From Paramyrothecium sp. XJ0827 (lineage: Eukaryota > Ascomycota > Sordariomycetes > Hypocreales > Stachybotryaceae): 64,000 nucleotides of DNA. The position numbers and the translations under genes are program-made. The notes beneath the pieces were generated by a model, which made no database searches, had not been told where the DNA came from, and was given only the letters and a program-made list of their open reading frames with translations. The DNA is taken from NCBI GenBank assembly GCA_020881915.1, contig JAJFPB010000002.1, positions 4,971,001 through 5,035,000 on the forward strand, given 5' to 3'. Below are positions 44,913 to 56,232 of this stretch, in pieces. Within the stretch, counting starts at the first letter, position 1. Each line of letters opens with the position of its first letter.

Positions 44913-46491
44913 AATGAGCAGACGTAGCATTTGTGTGAAGCCGTCGTTGCAGGGTTCACGAGAACGATACGAAGTCAAACATTGATATAGCATCTTTAAT
45001 TGAGTTGATTAACAATGAGATGTGCATAGTCTAGATGGTTCCGAAAACGACTTGGCAGATTTAGGCTGTACCCTCATTCTCAGTCCTAACATTCGAGTGT
45101 GAATGTTGAAACAAAATACGAGAGCGTTGCGTTACTCCTGAAAACCAACACCAGAGTGCTTCTATCACTTAACGACACATTGAAATGTGTCGATCGAAAA
45201 TAATGATAATGAGAGCCTGTCGTTCAATCACGCGAGTCCTATGGTCTGGCGGCGAGGAGACTGAGCCCACACTCAGGGTTCGCCTTGGGGATCCAACTTG
45301 CGAGCATCGCTTATACCGCAAACGCATGGATACCAGCATGATGAGACCAAAGTGCTATTTTTGGGCCACGCAGAAACCACGCGTGTTAAGCGAGCACCGT
45401 TTTCCAGAAGCGCAATAGATGGACAGACGATCCGACGTGGCGGAAAACATGGCATTTGAAGGGCCACACAGCGCCGTTTCGCCGGAGGGTCAGACTGCTC
45501 CGCCGGCGAGAATGTGAACCTTACGGCGTAACATCAGCCGATCGCAGAGGCCAGGCATGTATCAGATGAAACCCTTTTGGGTTAATGGTGTGCTAGCCCA
45601 GTGGTCAATGACTAGTGGAGCGTACAGTCCGATGCCACCACGTGAGCCGTGCACTACAGGGGCGTTTCGTGTTAATCTACGGGGTCAGGACGAGACGTCA
45701 AGCGAATCCTGCAGGTCTGAGCACGAAAGGCTTCCACGTCTCCCAAGCAAGGAGCACCCATGAGCTGCTTTTTGGTTGGTTTTTCCAGTTGAGGCTATTA
45801 GATCTATTGAACATGATTTTGAACATAGGCCCTGCAATGCCTCACTCTCAAAAGGGCGCAGCGCTGTGACTTATCCCCAACGAGTAAAGCACCAATTGAA
45901 TAGAGTGCTAATAATCAGCGAATCTCAAAGCGTAGAGTATTTTTTGTTTCCCTGAGCTACTGCTGTTTACCAATCGTTCGTGTGACAGCGGACGGGAAGC
46001 TCTCGGGTCCAGCTCTCGAGGCGCTAAAATGATCGTCCACAGATCGCCGGACAGGTTTACTCGTCGCCGCCAACTGCTGAAACAGACTGCGTTCTTGCGC
46101 GTCTCCACTCGCTCCACTGCGATTGAGCCGTTCTCGACAGTCCGGTACGGCGCTATCAGATGGCCTAGAGCGAGGGCGTCGCAAGCTCAAACAGCCTCAA
46201 GTCCGAACGATTTGAATCCTCCTGACGACGCTTTCAGCAGTAAAAGCCCCCTGATTTGCCTGATCGGATGCCCCTGCACTGCCCCGAGGCTGGGGTGGCG
46301 CACGCTGCGGGGGTTGTTTTGGTGCGATGACCCGAAACGATCGTCTTGAAACCTGGACACTTGAGACTGGAGATGCTTCAATCCTAAAACTTCAGACCGG
46401 ACCAAACAGCTACACGTAGAGAGCTTCCCGGCTCTAATGGTAAGTACAGCATGCGCAAGCGTGCTGCTGGACAGGTTTTCATGGGAGATGT
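44913..46491. other. Intergenic
   Basis: About 1.6 kb with only short frames lacking domain signals. Confidence 0.5.
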
Positions 46492-46497
46492 ATAAAT
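46492..46497 (+). promoter_or_regulatory. TATA-like box upstream of the BAS2-like gene
   Basis: TATAAA, 181-186 bp before the ATG at 46678; a leader of about 150 nt would follow. The spacing is acceptable but not decisive. Confidence 0.35.
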
Positions 46498-46677
46498 CCA
46501 GCAGCCGGCCCTCCTAGCAGTAAAGAAAAACATCACGCCGAAGCTCAGCATTCTAATCATCCCAACTTGATTTGTTTCTTCCCTCAAAGCACTGGTTGCT
46601 CCCCTGATTAACCCGGATTAATTGACAATCATTCGTCTTACCATACCCTCTACTTTTAATCTCTACTCAACGTCAAC

Positions 46678-47393
46678 ATGGTCCGCTTCGTTTTCCTTTC
46701 TGCCTTGGCTTGTAAGTCCGAAATATTGTCTGCGGTGACTGCAATTGCTTATTGGATGATAGTTGCCACTGCGCTCGCTCTTCCTCAGCCTCAACTTCAG
46801 GCTGATCCTAGTGGTGATAAGAAGTACGTCTGGATAACCCTTGTTGATTGTGTCCACTCCGGCTGACCAAACATACAGCATTGGCAATGGTCAAGGCGGT
46901 CAGTTCATTACCGGCGCGTGTCTCTCTGATGCCGATGTAAGTCATGCCCATATCTTCTAATACACCGTCAAGTGCTTTCGCTGACCGATGATAGTGCGCC
47001 TCGGCGTGTTGCGCGGTCCTAGGGTCAAGCGGCATCTGCTCCGGCCCAGGTGCGGCCTTTAACCAGGGCAAGCAAGGTTGTGGCTTCGGCGGTGCCGGCA
47101 ACGCAGCCCCAGACCAGAACCAGGGCAACGGCAACGGCAATGGAGACGGCCAGCGTCAGCAGAACCCCCCAGCTGGCGGTAACAACGCCATCAACGAGAA
47201 CGCTGCTGGCTCGCAAAATGTCGGAAACGGCAACGGTTTGCAGTTCATTACCGGCCAGTGCCTCAGCGATGCGGACTGCGCCTCGGGCTGCTGCGCTGGC
47301 TCGGCGGCAAACAGTGGTGTTGCAGCGTGCGCTGCTCGTGCTGTGGCCGAGGCCAACGGCAGGACTGGCTGCGGTTTCGTTGCCAGCAACTAA
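46678..47393 (+). CDS. Secreted protein with two BAS2-like cysteine-rich domains
   Basis: Four exons (46678-46711, 46763-46823, 46879-46936, 46995-47393; introns 51, 55 and 58 nt) give 183 residues. The signal peptide is MVRFVFLSALAFATALA. The first domain reads GQFITGACLSDADCASACC...GKQGCGF, and the second LQFITGQCLSDADCASGCC...GRTGCGFVASN. A linker rich in Gly, Asn and Gln (GNGNGNGDGQRQQN) separates them. The pattern QFITGxCxSDxDCASxCC matches biotrophy-associated secreted protein 2 of the rice blast fungus and relatives, which usually have one such domain. Introns interrupt the first domain only; the second lies in one exon, which points to duplication of a processed or partial copy. It is probably an apoplastic or interfacial effector; its target is unknown. 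Confidence 0.82.
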
Positions 47394-48204
47394 AGCGTCG
47401 CAGGCAGACGCACGCCACAAAAGCTATGGACTCGCGACGGACGGTGTGAAATCGCGCTGCCAAGGGCCTGGCTCAACCCAGTCTGCAGCGCAGAATACTG
47501 GGACGATAGATGAGAAACGACAATAATACGACATGGCTGGTCCACATGCACCAGAAGGCAAGTAGGCTTTATATAGATGATAATTTAAATATTCATTCAA
47601 GTCCCAGATGGTTAGAATATGCGATGATCAACCAATATGTCCGATTCCTTACCCTAACTAGTAATGGATGTAGTAAGGAGTAAGCGAGACCATGACAAAG
47701 GTTTTAATGTAAAGACATAGAGATTGAACATAATTCGCAGGCAAAGAAATGAAGTATGCTGATTTCCATTGCCGTCTTGGAACTTTGCATTCACTGCGGT
47801 CCATCCTCTACGTTAAAGTGTTGAACCTCCCAACGCTTCAACATGACACACTTTATTTTCAGGTACACAATATATCATGGTGAATTGTCATTCCGATTGG
47901 GTGGTGTAATACGGATCACAAGGCAGGGGTCGAATGGATGTACGGAGGGGATGAGGTGTTTCTCCCTTCTCTCCCAAACGGAAGACTTCATAAGAGGGTC
48001 TGGGAATCGCAGTCATTCTTCGTCACCAGCGTTTCCCGCCTTGCGGTTGCGTGGCACTGTGTTCAAATGTGCGTAATCCGCAAATTATACAGTGAATACA
48101 TGGCTGAAAGCAATACAAAGACTTCAACATGTTCTTGTATTCTGATATCTTTGACTGGTCGGCTTGGGAGACATACTTCAGTAATTTCCGCACACATCGA
48201 TGTT
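47394..48204. other. Tail-to-tail intergenic spacer
   Basis: Convergent 3' regions. AT-rich, no coding or structured element recognised. Confidence 0.5.
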
Positions 48205-49011
48205 TTAACGCCGCGGCACCCGAACTTGCACCACAATACCCCAGCCAGTCTTTGACTCCCAAATACCGAACTCATTTTCTTTTCTAAACGTAACCTCTTC
48301 TGCTCTTGTTGTCATGGCCACCTCGTCGAGGCTTATTTGAGTCGACGCAATCGGTGACCGCGAGCTAGACGCCGTAGGCTCAGTGGCGGTATCCCTGCTA
48401 AATAGCTTCCATTTACTGGGCTTCTTGTCTTGTCTGGGGCCTGGTGCAGGCTGCGATCTATTACTTGCTGATGGTTGTGTTGCTCTTTCTGGTTGAAGGT
48501 GTCTTGCCAACCGACGGGCCAATTTTTCATCGTCCCACCAAAGGTTTGTATCAGTGCCAGTACCTGACCCCCTGTAGGCCGCTTCCGATGCCCCTTTGGC
48601 ATCACTTCTCAACTTGTCATGCCGCAGGACGGGGACGACCTCGCGAACTTCTCCTGGTCGTGTCTCCTGTTCATCACTGAGCTGCCAGTCGTCGCCCACG
48701 GCTTCACTCGGTAACAAGATAGCCTCAGCCCTTGACGGTGTCGGATTGAACGTCGCAATTGAGGACAAGAAGTCCTCGACATGTGGCACGAGCAGGGCGA
48801 GCAGTTGGCTATCTCTTTCTTCTTGCGCTGACGCACGAGCGGCTTGCTGGCTGTGGATAAGATGCCTCAAGCTCGAGAGCTGAGATGTAAACAAAGACGG
48901 TGCGGACCCTGAGACTGTTGAAGGACTGGCTGTGTCGCTCGGCGACGGTGTGTAGGGTGGTGGGAGATCATCCGCCAGCGGCAATGATGGTTCGATGGGC
49001 TGCTTTGACAT
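48205..49011 (-). CDS. Conserved fungal protein of unknown function
   Basis: A single open frame of 268 residues from ATG 49011. The N-terminus is Pro/Ser-rich (LPPPYTPSPSDTASP), followed by a helical part SLRHLIHSQQAARASAQEERD and LLALLVPHVEDFLSSIA. A short motif WWDDEKLARRLARHLQP follows, and after a basic, Ser-rich linker comes the C-terminal block EVTFRKENEFGIWESKTGWGIVVQVRV. I recall this last block and the WWDDE motif from uncharacterised proteins of many Pezizomycotina, so the gene is conserved rather than spurious. No signal peptide or membrane helix; likely cytosolic. Function unknown. Confidence 0.75.
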   Translation of the reverse strand: MSKQPIEPSLPLADDLPPPYTPSPSDTASPSTVSGSAPSLFTSQLSSLRHLIHSQQAARASAQEERDSQLLALLVPHVEDFLSSIATFNPTPSRAEAILLPSEAVGDDWQLSDEQETRPGEVREVVPVLRHDKLRSDAKGASEAAYRGSGTGTDTNLWWDDEKLARRLARHLQPERATQPSASNRSQPAPGPRQDKKPSKWKLFSRDTATEPTASSSRSPIASTQISLDEVAMTTRAEEVTFRKENEFGIWESKTGWGIVVQVRVPRR

Positions 49012-50211
49012 GGTGATTGCATAGAAGGGATACGAATACTGTTCAAGCCAAGGTTGCTGTCGCGGGGTAGATGCACAACATACGCGGTTCGTCTGCTGCT
49101 CAGCTTATGCAACCCTCAAGTCAAACATGTGAAAGATGTAACACGAGATAAGCCTTTACCTGCCACCCACTGAACGCCGCACTGACGACAAGAAAGGGCC
49201 AAGCAAATAAATTGCGCTCTTGCAGCTCAATGAGCTCATACCCCGAACGCTCATACCCCGAACGGCGAACATGCAGTAGGTCACATGAACCTGTCAATCA
49301 CGCATTCTATTAGCCTTTCGCATCGCCAAGGCTGACCCTGGGCCGAAGGTGGGTCAAAGACGCCCGAGGCGCAGCACTGGGGCAAGCACAAGCTTCCAGG
49401 GTGCACAGATTGGAAAGGCTGATTGGCGAACTGGCAGGATAACCTGCGGGGTTGGAGGCAGATCGAATCATCTCTTGATGTTGCATTTCGGGGGAACTGG
49501 GATTGTGACTCATGGGTTGGGGTTGTTATGTTAATTGTCTTCATCTTCTCTTCTGTCCGCGAAAGCTTGGCATTTGGGAAAAGGTGCCGCCATTGCCGAG
49601 AAGTTTTGGCCACCTTGACGATCTTTCAGAGGAGTTCATGAACGCTGAATAACTTCTAAAGTTGCAGTGCAGAAGACAACCATGCGGCCGGCTCCGTTGC
49701 GTGTCTCGTAAACATACCAATGCCAATTGCGGCTTCGGTCGAGTAAAACAGCATAGCCTGTTACACATAAGGCATTTATTGAGCAGAGCCACGGGGCACT
49801 CAAGTGGACAAAACACTGTCTGTGCCGCTTCACTCCGCCCCGAGGCTCCCAAGTAGTGCGGATCCCTGGTCCAGGCACCAGGCAAAAAAGCCTGGACCCC
49901 TGACTCCGTGCCCCGGAGGCGACCGAGCACCACAAAGTGGGAAAATACAGAGCCGCAGCTTCGGTCAGCTTTCTAGAAGTAATGGTTTTAGCTTCCCACG
50001 TGCCGCCACTTGACTTTTTGACACCCAATCGCGCATTGCTACCTTAAGCTTCGAACTCCGCCTCTGAGAGGCTGTATGGGATGTGGATCAAGGCACCTCC
50101 ACGGGCTTGGCAGGATTGGCCTTGGCTGTAGGGGTCACAAGACGACTACTCTCTTGTTGAGGAAGGATGTGATGGCCGGAGATGCATCGTGCGGCTCGTG
50201 GTTGATACGGT
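49012..50211. other. Intergenic
   Basis: Promoter of the conserved fungal gene on the left and upstream region of flotillin on the right. Frames of up to 130 residues on the minus strand (49541-50028) overlap each other in two phases and carry no family signal. Confidence 0.5.
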
Positions 50212-50218
50212 TATATAA
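50212..50218 (+). promoter_or_regulatory. TATA-like box upstream of flotillin
   Basis: TATATAA, 261-267 bp before the flotillin ATG at 50479. A leader of about 230 nt would follow. Confidence 0.35.
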
Positions 50219-50478
50219 GACTCGCTTCGAACCCATGTTTCTGCTTGCTTTTTAGACCTCATATCATCACAACCATTCGATTTCCTGCCAGACTGCTTCA
50301 TATCAGAAGCGCTCTTGCTTGACCTTGCCATCAAAGCTTCCTACTCTCACCAAAGCAACACATCAACACATAACTACTTCGATCAGGGTGGGCTACCTTC
50401 AGCAACTGAAGCCACTCCTGATTATCTTCCATCGTTCTTTCGAATCATACCACTTTCTCTTTTATCACAACACGCAAA

Positions 50479-52048
50479 ATGGCCTCCTACAAAGTCTCCG
50501 CTCCGGATGAGTACCTCGCCATCACTGGCATGGGCATCGATACCGTGAAGATTACAAAGGCAGCATGGGTATTCCCATTCCAACGATGCAAGCGCTTCTC
50601 GGTCCGTCCACATGATTACGCCATGAACCTGCAGGCCATGACAAAGGAGAAACTGCAATTCCTTTTGCCAGTTGTATTCACGGTCGGCCCCGACGTCAAT
50701 CGCCGAGGGGCAAATGCCGGAAGCTCCAGCCAATACACAGAGACTTCTGTCCATGAAGATGAGGAGGATCTCGCCCACAACCGAGAAGACCGCGGCGATT
50801 CTCTCATGAAGTATGCCATGCTACTCGCCGATTCTGGAGCAAATGCCAGCGAAGGACAGAGTGCCCATGTCTCGAACATCGTTAAGGGTATCATCGAGGG
50901 TGAAACCCGTGTTCTGGTGTCTAGCATGACCATGGAAGAAATCTTCACTGAGAGGGAGGTCTTCAAACGCAGAATCTTCCGCAACATCCAAGGCGAACTC
51001 CAGCAGTTTGGCTTGTGCATTTACAATGCGAACGTCAAGGTACGCCACTGACCTCCCAGATCTGATTGGAGTGCATACGCTGACTCTCCTTTTCCCCTAG
51101 GAACTGAAAGATGCCCCCAACTCGATTTACTTCGAGTCGCTCTCCAGGAAGGCGCATGAGGGTGCCACGAACCAGGCCAGGATTGATGTTGCCGACGCCC
51201 AGCTCCGTGGTAACGTCGGAGAAGCCCAGCGCAAGGGTGAGCAGGATCGAGAAATCGCCAAGATCAACGCGGAGACTGCAGTGCAGAAGACCCAACGAGA
51301 CATTGAGCGTGCTACTGCTGAAGCAACACTGCAGACCAAGCAGGCTGGTCTGACGCGAGACGTGGACATTGCCAAGATCACCGCTCAGCGTACGCTCGAG
51401 TCCAAGGATGAGGACTTGAAGAAGGACGTCGAGACGAAGCGCGCTGCGGCTGAGATGGAGCGCTTGAGGGCCACGGACGTCGTCAAAGCCACCATTCTCA
51501 GGGAGAGTAAGCAGCAAGCCGCAGACGCCGCAGCTTACGAGGTCGAGGCAGAGGCACGTGCCAAGCGAGAGGCCCTGCAGTTGGCGACCGATGCGGCGGC
51601 CTACCAGACTCGCGCCGAGGCCGACGCGGACAACTACGCCACCCAGAAGGTGGCCGAGGCAGACGTTATCCGCCGCCTCCGCGAAGCCGAAGGTGTGGCC
51701 GCCATGGCCGACGCCTACTCCAAGCTGTCCACAGCCTTTGGGGGCCCTGCGGGTCTGCTGCAGTACCTGATGATCGAGAAGGGCACGTACGTGGAGCTGG
51801 CCAAGGCCAACGCCCAGGCCATCCAGGGCCTGCAGCCCAAGATCAGCGTCTGGAACACGGGCAACGGCAGCGTCAGCGGCGCCGGTGGCCAGAGGGACGA
51901 GGCCGAGGTGATGAGGAACGTGTACCAGATGCTGCCGCCCCTGATGACGACGATCAACGAGCAGACTGGCATCACGTTGCCGGAGTGGCAGTTTGGACGG
52001 ATGAACGCCGGGATGAGTGCGATGAACGGGGACGGCAAGCAGGCTTGA
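50479..52048 (+). CDS. Flotillin-like membrane scaffold protein
   Basis: Exons 50479-51039 and 51101-52048 (intron 61 nt, phase 0) give 502 residues. The SPFH/prohibitin-like domain covers about 1-190: it starts MASYKVSAPDEYLAITGMGI and includes VRPHDYAMNLQAMTKEKLQF and VSSMTMEEIFTEREVFKRRI. Residues 190-400 are the flotillin coiled coil, with Ala/Glu-rich repeats such as AQLRGNVGEAQRKGEQDREI and AEADNY-type motifs (RAEADADNYATQKVAEAD). The C-terminus holds LQPKISVWNTG and a Gly/Asn tail. Flotillins form microdomains rich in sterol at the plasma membrane; in moulds they affect hyphal tip growth. Length and architecture are as in Aspergillus FloA. Confidence 0.93.
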
Positions 52049-53386
52049 TTGGCCGCGTAAGCTTCCCAGTCCATTTCTGCTTGCGTCATTGCATTGCTTT
52101 CATACCTATGACATTGCTTCTTGTCTTTTGGTTTTTGTCCATTATATCCAGCAGTCTGTTGTGGTGTATTTCTACGTCGGGAATACGCTCACTGCTCAGA
52201 GCTCCTTTCTTTTGTCTCACCTTTCATGATACCAAATACCATAAACATAGTCTGTACGCTTAGTTTAGTGTGGTTGTTTAGTCTAGAATAATGTCTTGTC
52301 TCTAAACAGCTGTCTTATTCTGATCCCTCATGCACAAGATGAGCAACCCGGGGTTGAAGCCTACTTCTGCATTTATACAACATCACAGCATCAGGAGCCT
52401 AATACTTGTCATCTTCATTCAAAGAAGTATGCAATTCCCTAACTCATCGTGGAATTGGATTAGATTGATATTTATATGCTACATTGTTTGTTCCGTTTGT
52501 ACCTGTGCAGCGGCTACAAAATCGACGGAGACGAGTACTCTTCGAACCAGCTTTGGGCAGGGTTTCTTAGGGCGCAAGTTAAAAATAATAATGCGGCATT
52601 GTTCATGCTTATCATGGGAGAGAGTGTGGTGACGCGTTGTCAAGAAATGGCCTTCCGATTCTGTAAGTTGCGACAACCCATCACGCCGATGGACCGGTTT
52701 TAGCAAGTTTGGTCTCAAGATATTACCGCACGGGCATTGTGGCTTAGGGAAGAGCTGTTGCCGTGCTCACCGCCTCGTTACACAATTGCCCCGGCATGAT
52801 TGGACGCCCCCAGGTCGGGCTTTCAGCTGATTTCAAGGAGCCCAAAGCGACAGCGATCACCAACCCAATTGCCGCATCAAGTGAACCAACCACATCCAGC
52901 CTGCACGTGAACTCCGATTTAAGACCTACAATTTCAGGCCCACGGGCCGTTCCGCAGGACAGTGGCAGGAAACTGTACATAACCCCCAGCAAGGCGGACT
53001 TGCCGGCCGCCTGTGTGAAGCCCTCCCGGCCTCGCCTGCGGTTGAGTGGCTGCATGCCGGGGACCAGAAACGCGGCTGTGGTCCTGTAGCGTACGCTGTG
53101 TTCTGCTCGCGCCCAATGATCAGCTCCCGGTTGCGCTGTGGCTTGCGCTTGGTTCAGGCGGAGGTCAGGCGGCCTGTTAAAAACCTGGGAAATCGATAAT
53201 GAGGATGTGATGGCTGGCACTGCGTTTCGAGTGGCTCAATGAAGAGTTCCAGCGATTGCCGCACCATTTCCGAATGATATATAGCTCATCAAAGGTCATG
53301 TGGGTGCAGTTCGACTCATCGCTCAAGTCCACAGAGCGACAGTAAAACAGACACGCACCTAACACGAGTGGTACCCTCAATTCATC
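52049..53386. other. Intergenic
   Basis: About 1.3 kb between two plus-strand genes. Frames up to 158 residues on the minus strand (52744-53220) have no domain signal and no plausible start context. Confidence 0.5.
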
Positions 53387-54549
53387 ATGCCGTCCACCAA
53401 CTCCACGTTCGATATTGGCACGTTCAACAGTGGATCATGGCGTTGCGCATGCAACCGCTCTCCCGCCTGGCGGACGGTGCACAAGGAGGGCCCGACGAAA
53501 GGAGAACGATGTATGATCTCTCCACCAGGATTCATGGCTTCAAGCGAACATTGTGTTGACCGATACTTTCAGTTTTGAGATGCGCTCCACCCCCGGGAGA
53601 GAGAGACACTCAGTGCAGCTTCTTTCTCTGGGAGGCGCACAGAGATGATGCCGAAGCCACAATGAGACAGCGCAACATGCCCATCATGTCAATTCCTGGA
53701 TTGACGCCCATGACGCCTCGCACGCCGTCTCCGCCGGCCCGAAGCCAAAGCCCGAGCATACTTTCAAGCACGAGCGGAACTCTTACTCCAGGCCCATCCC
53801 CTCCTCCGAGTGCCACGTCGACTCTTGCCAAGAATACGAATGCAGCTTCGACAGCATCTTCCCTTTCATTCTTTGGCACCCAGACGAGCAGCCAGACGAG
53901 CAGCCAGCCCAGCACCTTATTCGGGTCGCAGCCCTTTGGCCAAAATAACAAACTGTTCAGCACCTTGGCGAATCCCCCATCGAGCACGTTATTCGGCTCT
54001 CAGCCCTCACAGCCTCATGAACCGTTCAAGTCCTCAAGTAGCATTCCGTCAGGCACGCTCTTCAGCTCTCAAGCCACCGCCAAGCTTAATCCCTTCGGCC
54101 CACATCCTGTTGCTCAGCCCAGTGGGTTATTTGGCTCCCAACCCAATACCCAATCCACCGCGCCTGCTCCTACACCAGCAAAGGTTCAATCCGGGGGATT
54201 ATTTGGCACTCAACCCAACACCCGATCCGCCGTCCCTCCTGCGCCACAAGTCAGGGCTCCGCCGAGTGCTCAAGCGCCAGCAACATTTGGTATTCCGACC
54301 CCGGAGAAAACCCCCCATAAGCAGAATAAGCAATTACTCAACGCCGAGGAAGACTCCAGCGAAGTCCTCACTCAGATCACCAGTCGCCTCAGCGCCGATG
54401 GGGTTCCTCTCAAACCGTCGACTGAAGAGTATCTGGGTCACATTCTTCGCGAAGAGATTGCAATATATGAGGCCAAGCTGAGGGCAAGAGATGTGACGAT
54501 TGCGAGATTGATGCAACAGATTGATCGCTTGACAGTCAAGGGATATTGA
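53387..54549 (+). CDS. GRF-type zinc-finger protein with FG-rich region
   Basis: Exons 53387-53510 and 53573-54549 (intron 62 nt, phase 1) encode 366 residues. The GRF zinc finger is assembled across the intron: CACNRSPAWRTVHKEGPTKG, then ERFLRCAPPP and TQCSFFLWEAH, supplying the Cys-x-Cys, Cys and Cys ligands. GRF fingers bind single-stranded or branched nucleic acids, as in topoisomerase III and APE2. Residues about 90-270 are disordered and rich in Ser, Pro and Gln, with repeated phenylalanine motifs (TLFGSQPFGQ, GLFGSQPNTQ, GLFGTQPNTR) like those of nucleoporins. The last 60 residues form an amphipathic helix (EYLGHILREEIAIYEAKLRA). Neither family alone explains this layout. Nuclear location is likely. 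Confidence 0.8.
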
Positions 54550-54648
54550 GATAGCTTGGCATACCGATTGTAGTTGAAGCGAACTAATGTAGTTAGACTA
54601 TCATTTTACTTTTCATGGCTTGCTATTCTATCTTGAGTTGGAATATTT

Positions 54649-56232
54649 CTACTCCGTTTCGCGGCGTTTTTTGCGCCAGGTCAAACCCATGTGCATTATA
54701 AGAGCTATTACAGGCACCAAAGTCAAATACAGGATCGCAAAGACCAGGAAAGCGTACATCAGACCTATCGCATCTATCAGCGGCTTGATACCGCCTGATG
54801 CGGCCGCGCCCAATAGACACTTGACACAGTAATACGCCGCTAGGGCTGCGCCAGCTTTGTTGGGGAAGATGTCGCCAATCAAGACCTGCATTGTGTTGTT
54901 GACACCCACAATGCTGATGCCGTAGAAAAATATGATGGTACAAAGCCAGGCAATGTGCGCATTGTGAGCTGTCGCGAGTCCCCATCCAACCGTCGTGGCC
55001 ACGCCAAGCAGCAAGAATGGCAAAGCAATTTGCAAGCGCGCTTTCTCGACGGGAAGGTTGCCAAGGTCCGATGCTCGGCCTCGTTCGACGACCATACCTA
55101 TCTTCTTTGCGTGGCGTCGAAAGTTCCAATTCATACCCGGTCCCACTAGGCCTATGGCGAGTATCGAGCCGCCCGCCATTGGGAGATAGACCAATCCAAT
55201 CTGGAAGTCGTTGAAGCCATAGGATGTATACAAGATGTTAGGGATTGATGTCGACATAGCATATACCCCCGCGTAAAACACACCCCCGCTCAGAACGACA
55301 AGGAAGCACTCGATGTCTCGGAGGAGAATAGCAAAAGACATCAACTGCCGTCCAACGATGCTCAGACTCATACTATCCGAGCTCTTTTTCTTCGCTTCCG
55401 TTTTCTCTGCACTCTCAAGTCTTTGCTGATGAGTTTTCCGGGAGGAAAGCGCTTGTAGAAGAGTTCGATATAGCCTTGGGGGCATGACGGAACCGTCACC
55501 CACGATCTTGCGGCAGGTCTCCGGCAGGAATACCACCAGAAGCGCAAAGGCAGTGGTGCTGTAGATGATCAAAAACCAAAAGATGCTTCTCCATCCCAAA
55601 AACTTGCTCAGGACTCCGCCTAGAACGGGCCCCAGGCTTGGGCCCAGGATTGCTGGAAGTGCCGTGATACTAACGTAGTTTCCTCGCTCGGCGCTTGTGA
55701 TGATGTCTACCACGGATGACTGGCAGAGAATCACAATCATCGCTCCTCCAGCTGATTGGAAACAGCGAATGACGAGGATGGCACTGTACTTTGTGGCCAG
55801 AGCAAGTGCAATATTGGCTGAGATGAACACAACGAAAGAAGCGATGTATCCTGGACGACGACCGAGCGCGTCAGTGAGGCCGCTGAAAAGAGCTGGAACA
55901 ACACCTTGGAAGATCATATAAGTTGTGATTGTCAGGTTGATCTCGGAAGGCGTTACGCTGAACTTTTTCGCCAGCACATTTAGAGCTGGCATGTACATTT
56001 GAGCCGCAAGCGAGTTGACCATTAGGCACATTGTGGCACCAGCCACTATCAGACGTTTCTGCCATGGTTTGTAGATACTGTATGCTTGTTGCTCCGGAGC
56101 GTCTTCGGGGTGTCCTCCTGTGTTCTCTCCGAGTGGTTGCGTGTGTGTGGAGGCCTGGCTATTTACGCTCGGTTCAGATACGACGCCCTCAGTATTCCCA
56201 TTACGTTCGCTGTTCAGTATTTCTTCAGGCAT
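54649..56232 (-). CDS. MFS transporter, drug:H+ antiporter 1 (Qdr/Aqr-like)
   Basis: One uninterrupted frame of 527 residues from ATG 56232; the upstream extension begins only with TTG. A hydrophilic N-terminal arm of about 65 residues precedes twelve membrane helices. Motif A of the major facilitator superfamily is seen as GLTDALGRRPGY, motif C-like glycine and proline spacing in ALPAILGPSLGPVLGG, and motif LPETCRKIVGDG marks the central loop. The protein is DHA1-like and exports small molecules using the proton gradient. It is the leftmost member of the oxygenase/citrate synthase group and could export its product. Its 3' end faces the GRF gene 99 bp away. Confidence 0.88.
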   Translation of the reverse strand: MPEEILNSERNGNTEGVVSEPSVNSQASTHTQPLGENTGGHPEDAPEQQAYSIYKPWQKRLIVAGATMCLMVNSLAAQMYMPALNVLAKKFSVTPSEINLTITTYMIFQGVVPALFSGLTDALGRRPGYIASFVVFISANIALALATKYSAILVIRCFQSAGGAMIVILCQSSVVDIITSAERGNYVSITALPAILGPSLGPVLGGVLSKFLGWRSIFWFLIIYSTTAFALLVVFLPETCRKIVGDGSVMPPRLYRTLLQALSSRKTHQQRLESAEKTEAKKKSSDSMSLSIVGRQLMSFAILLRDIECFLVVLSGGVFYAGVYAMSTSIPNILYTSYGFNDFQIGLVYLPMAGGSILAIGLVGPGMNWNFRRHAKKIGMVVERGRASDLGNLPVEKARLQIALPFLLLGVATTVGWGLATAHNAHIAWLCTIIFFYGISIVGVNNTMQVLIGDIFPNKAGAALAAYYCVKCLLGAAASGGIKPLIDAIGLMYAFLVFAILYLTLVPVIALIMHMGLTWRKKRRETE

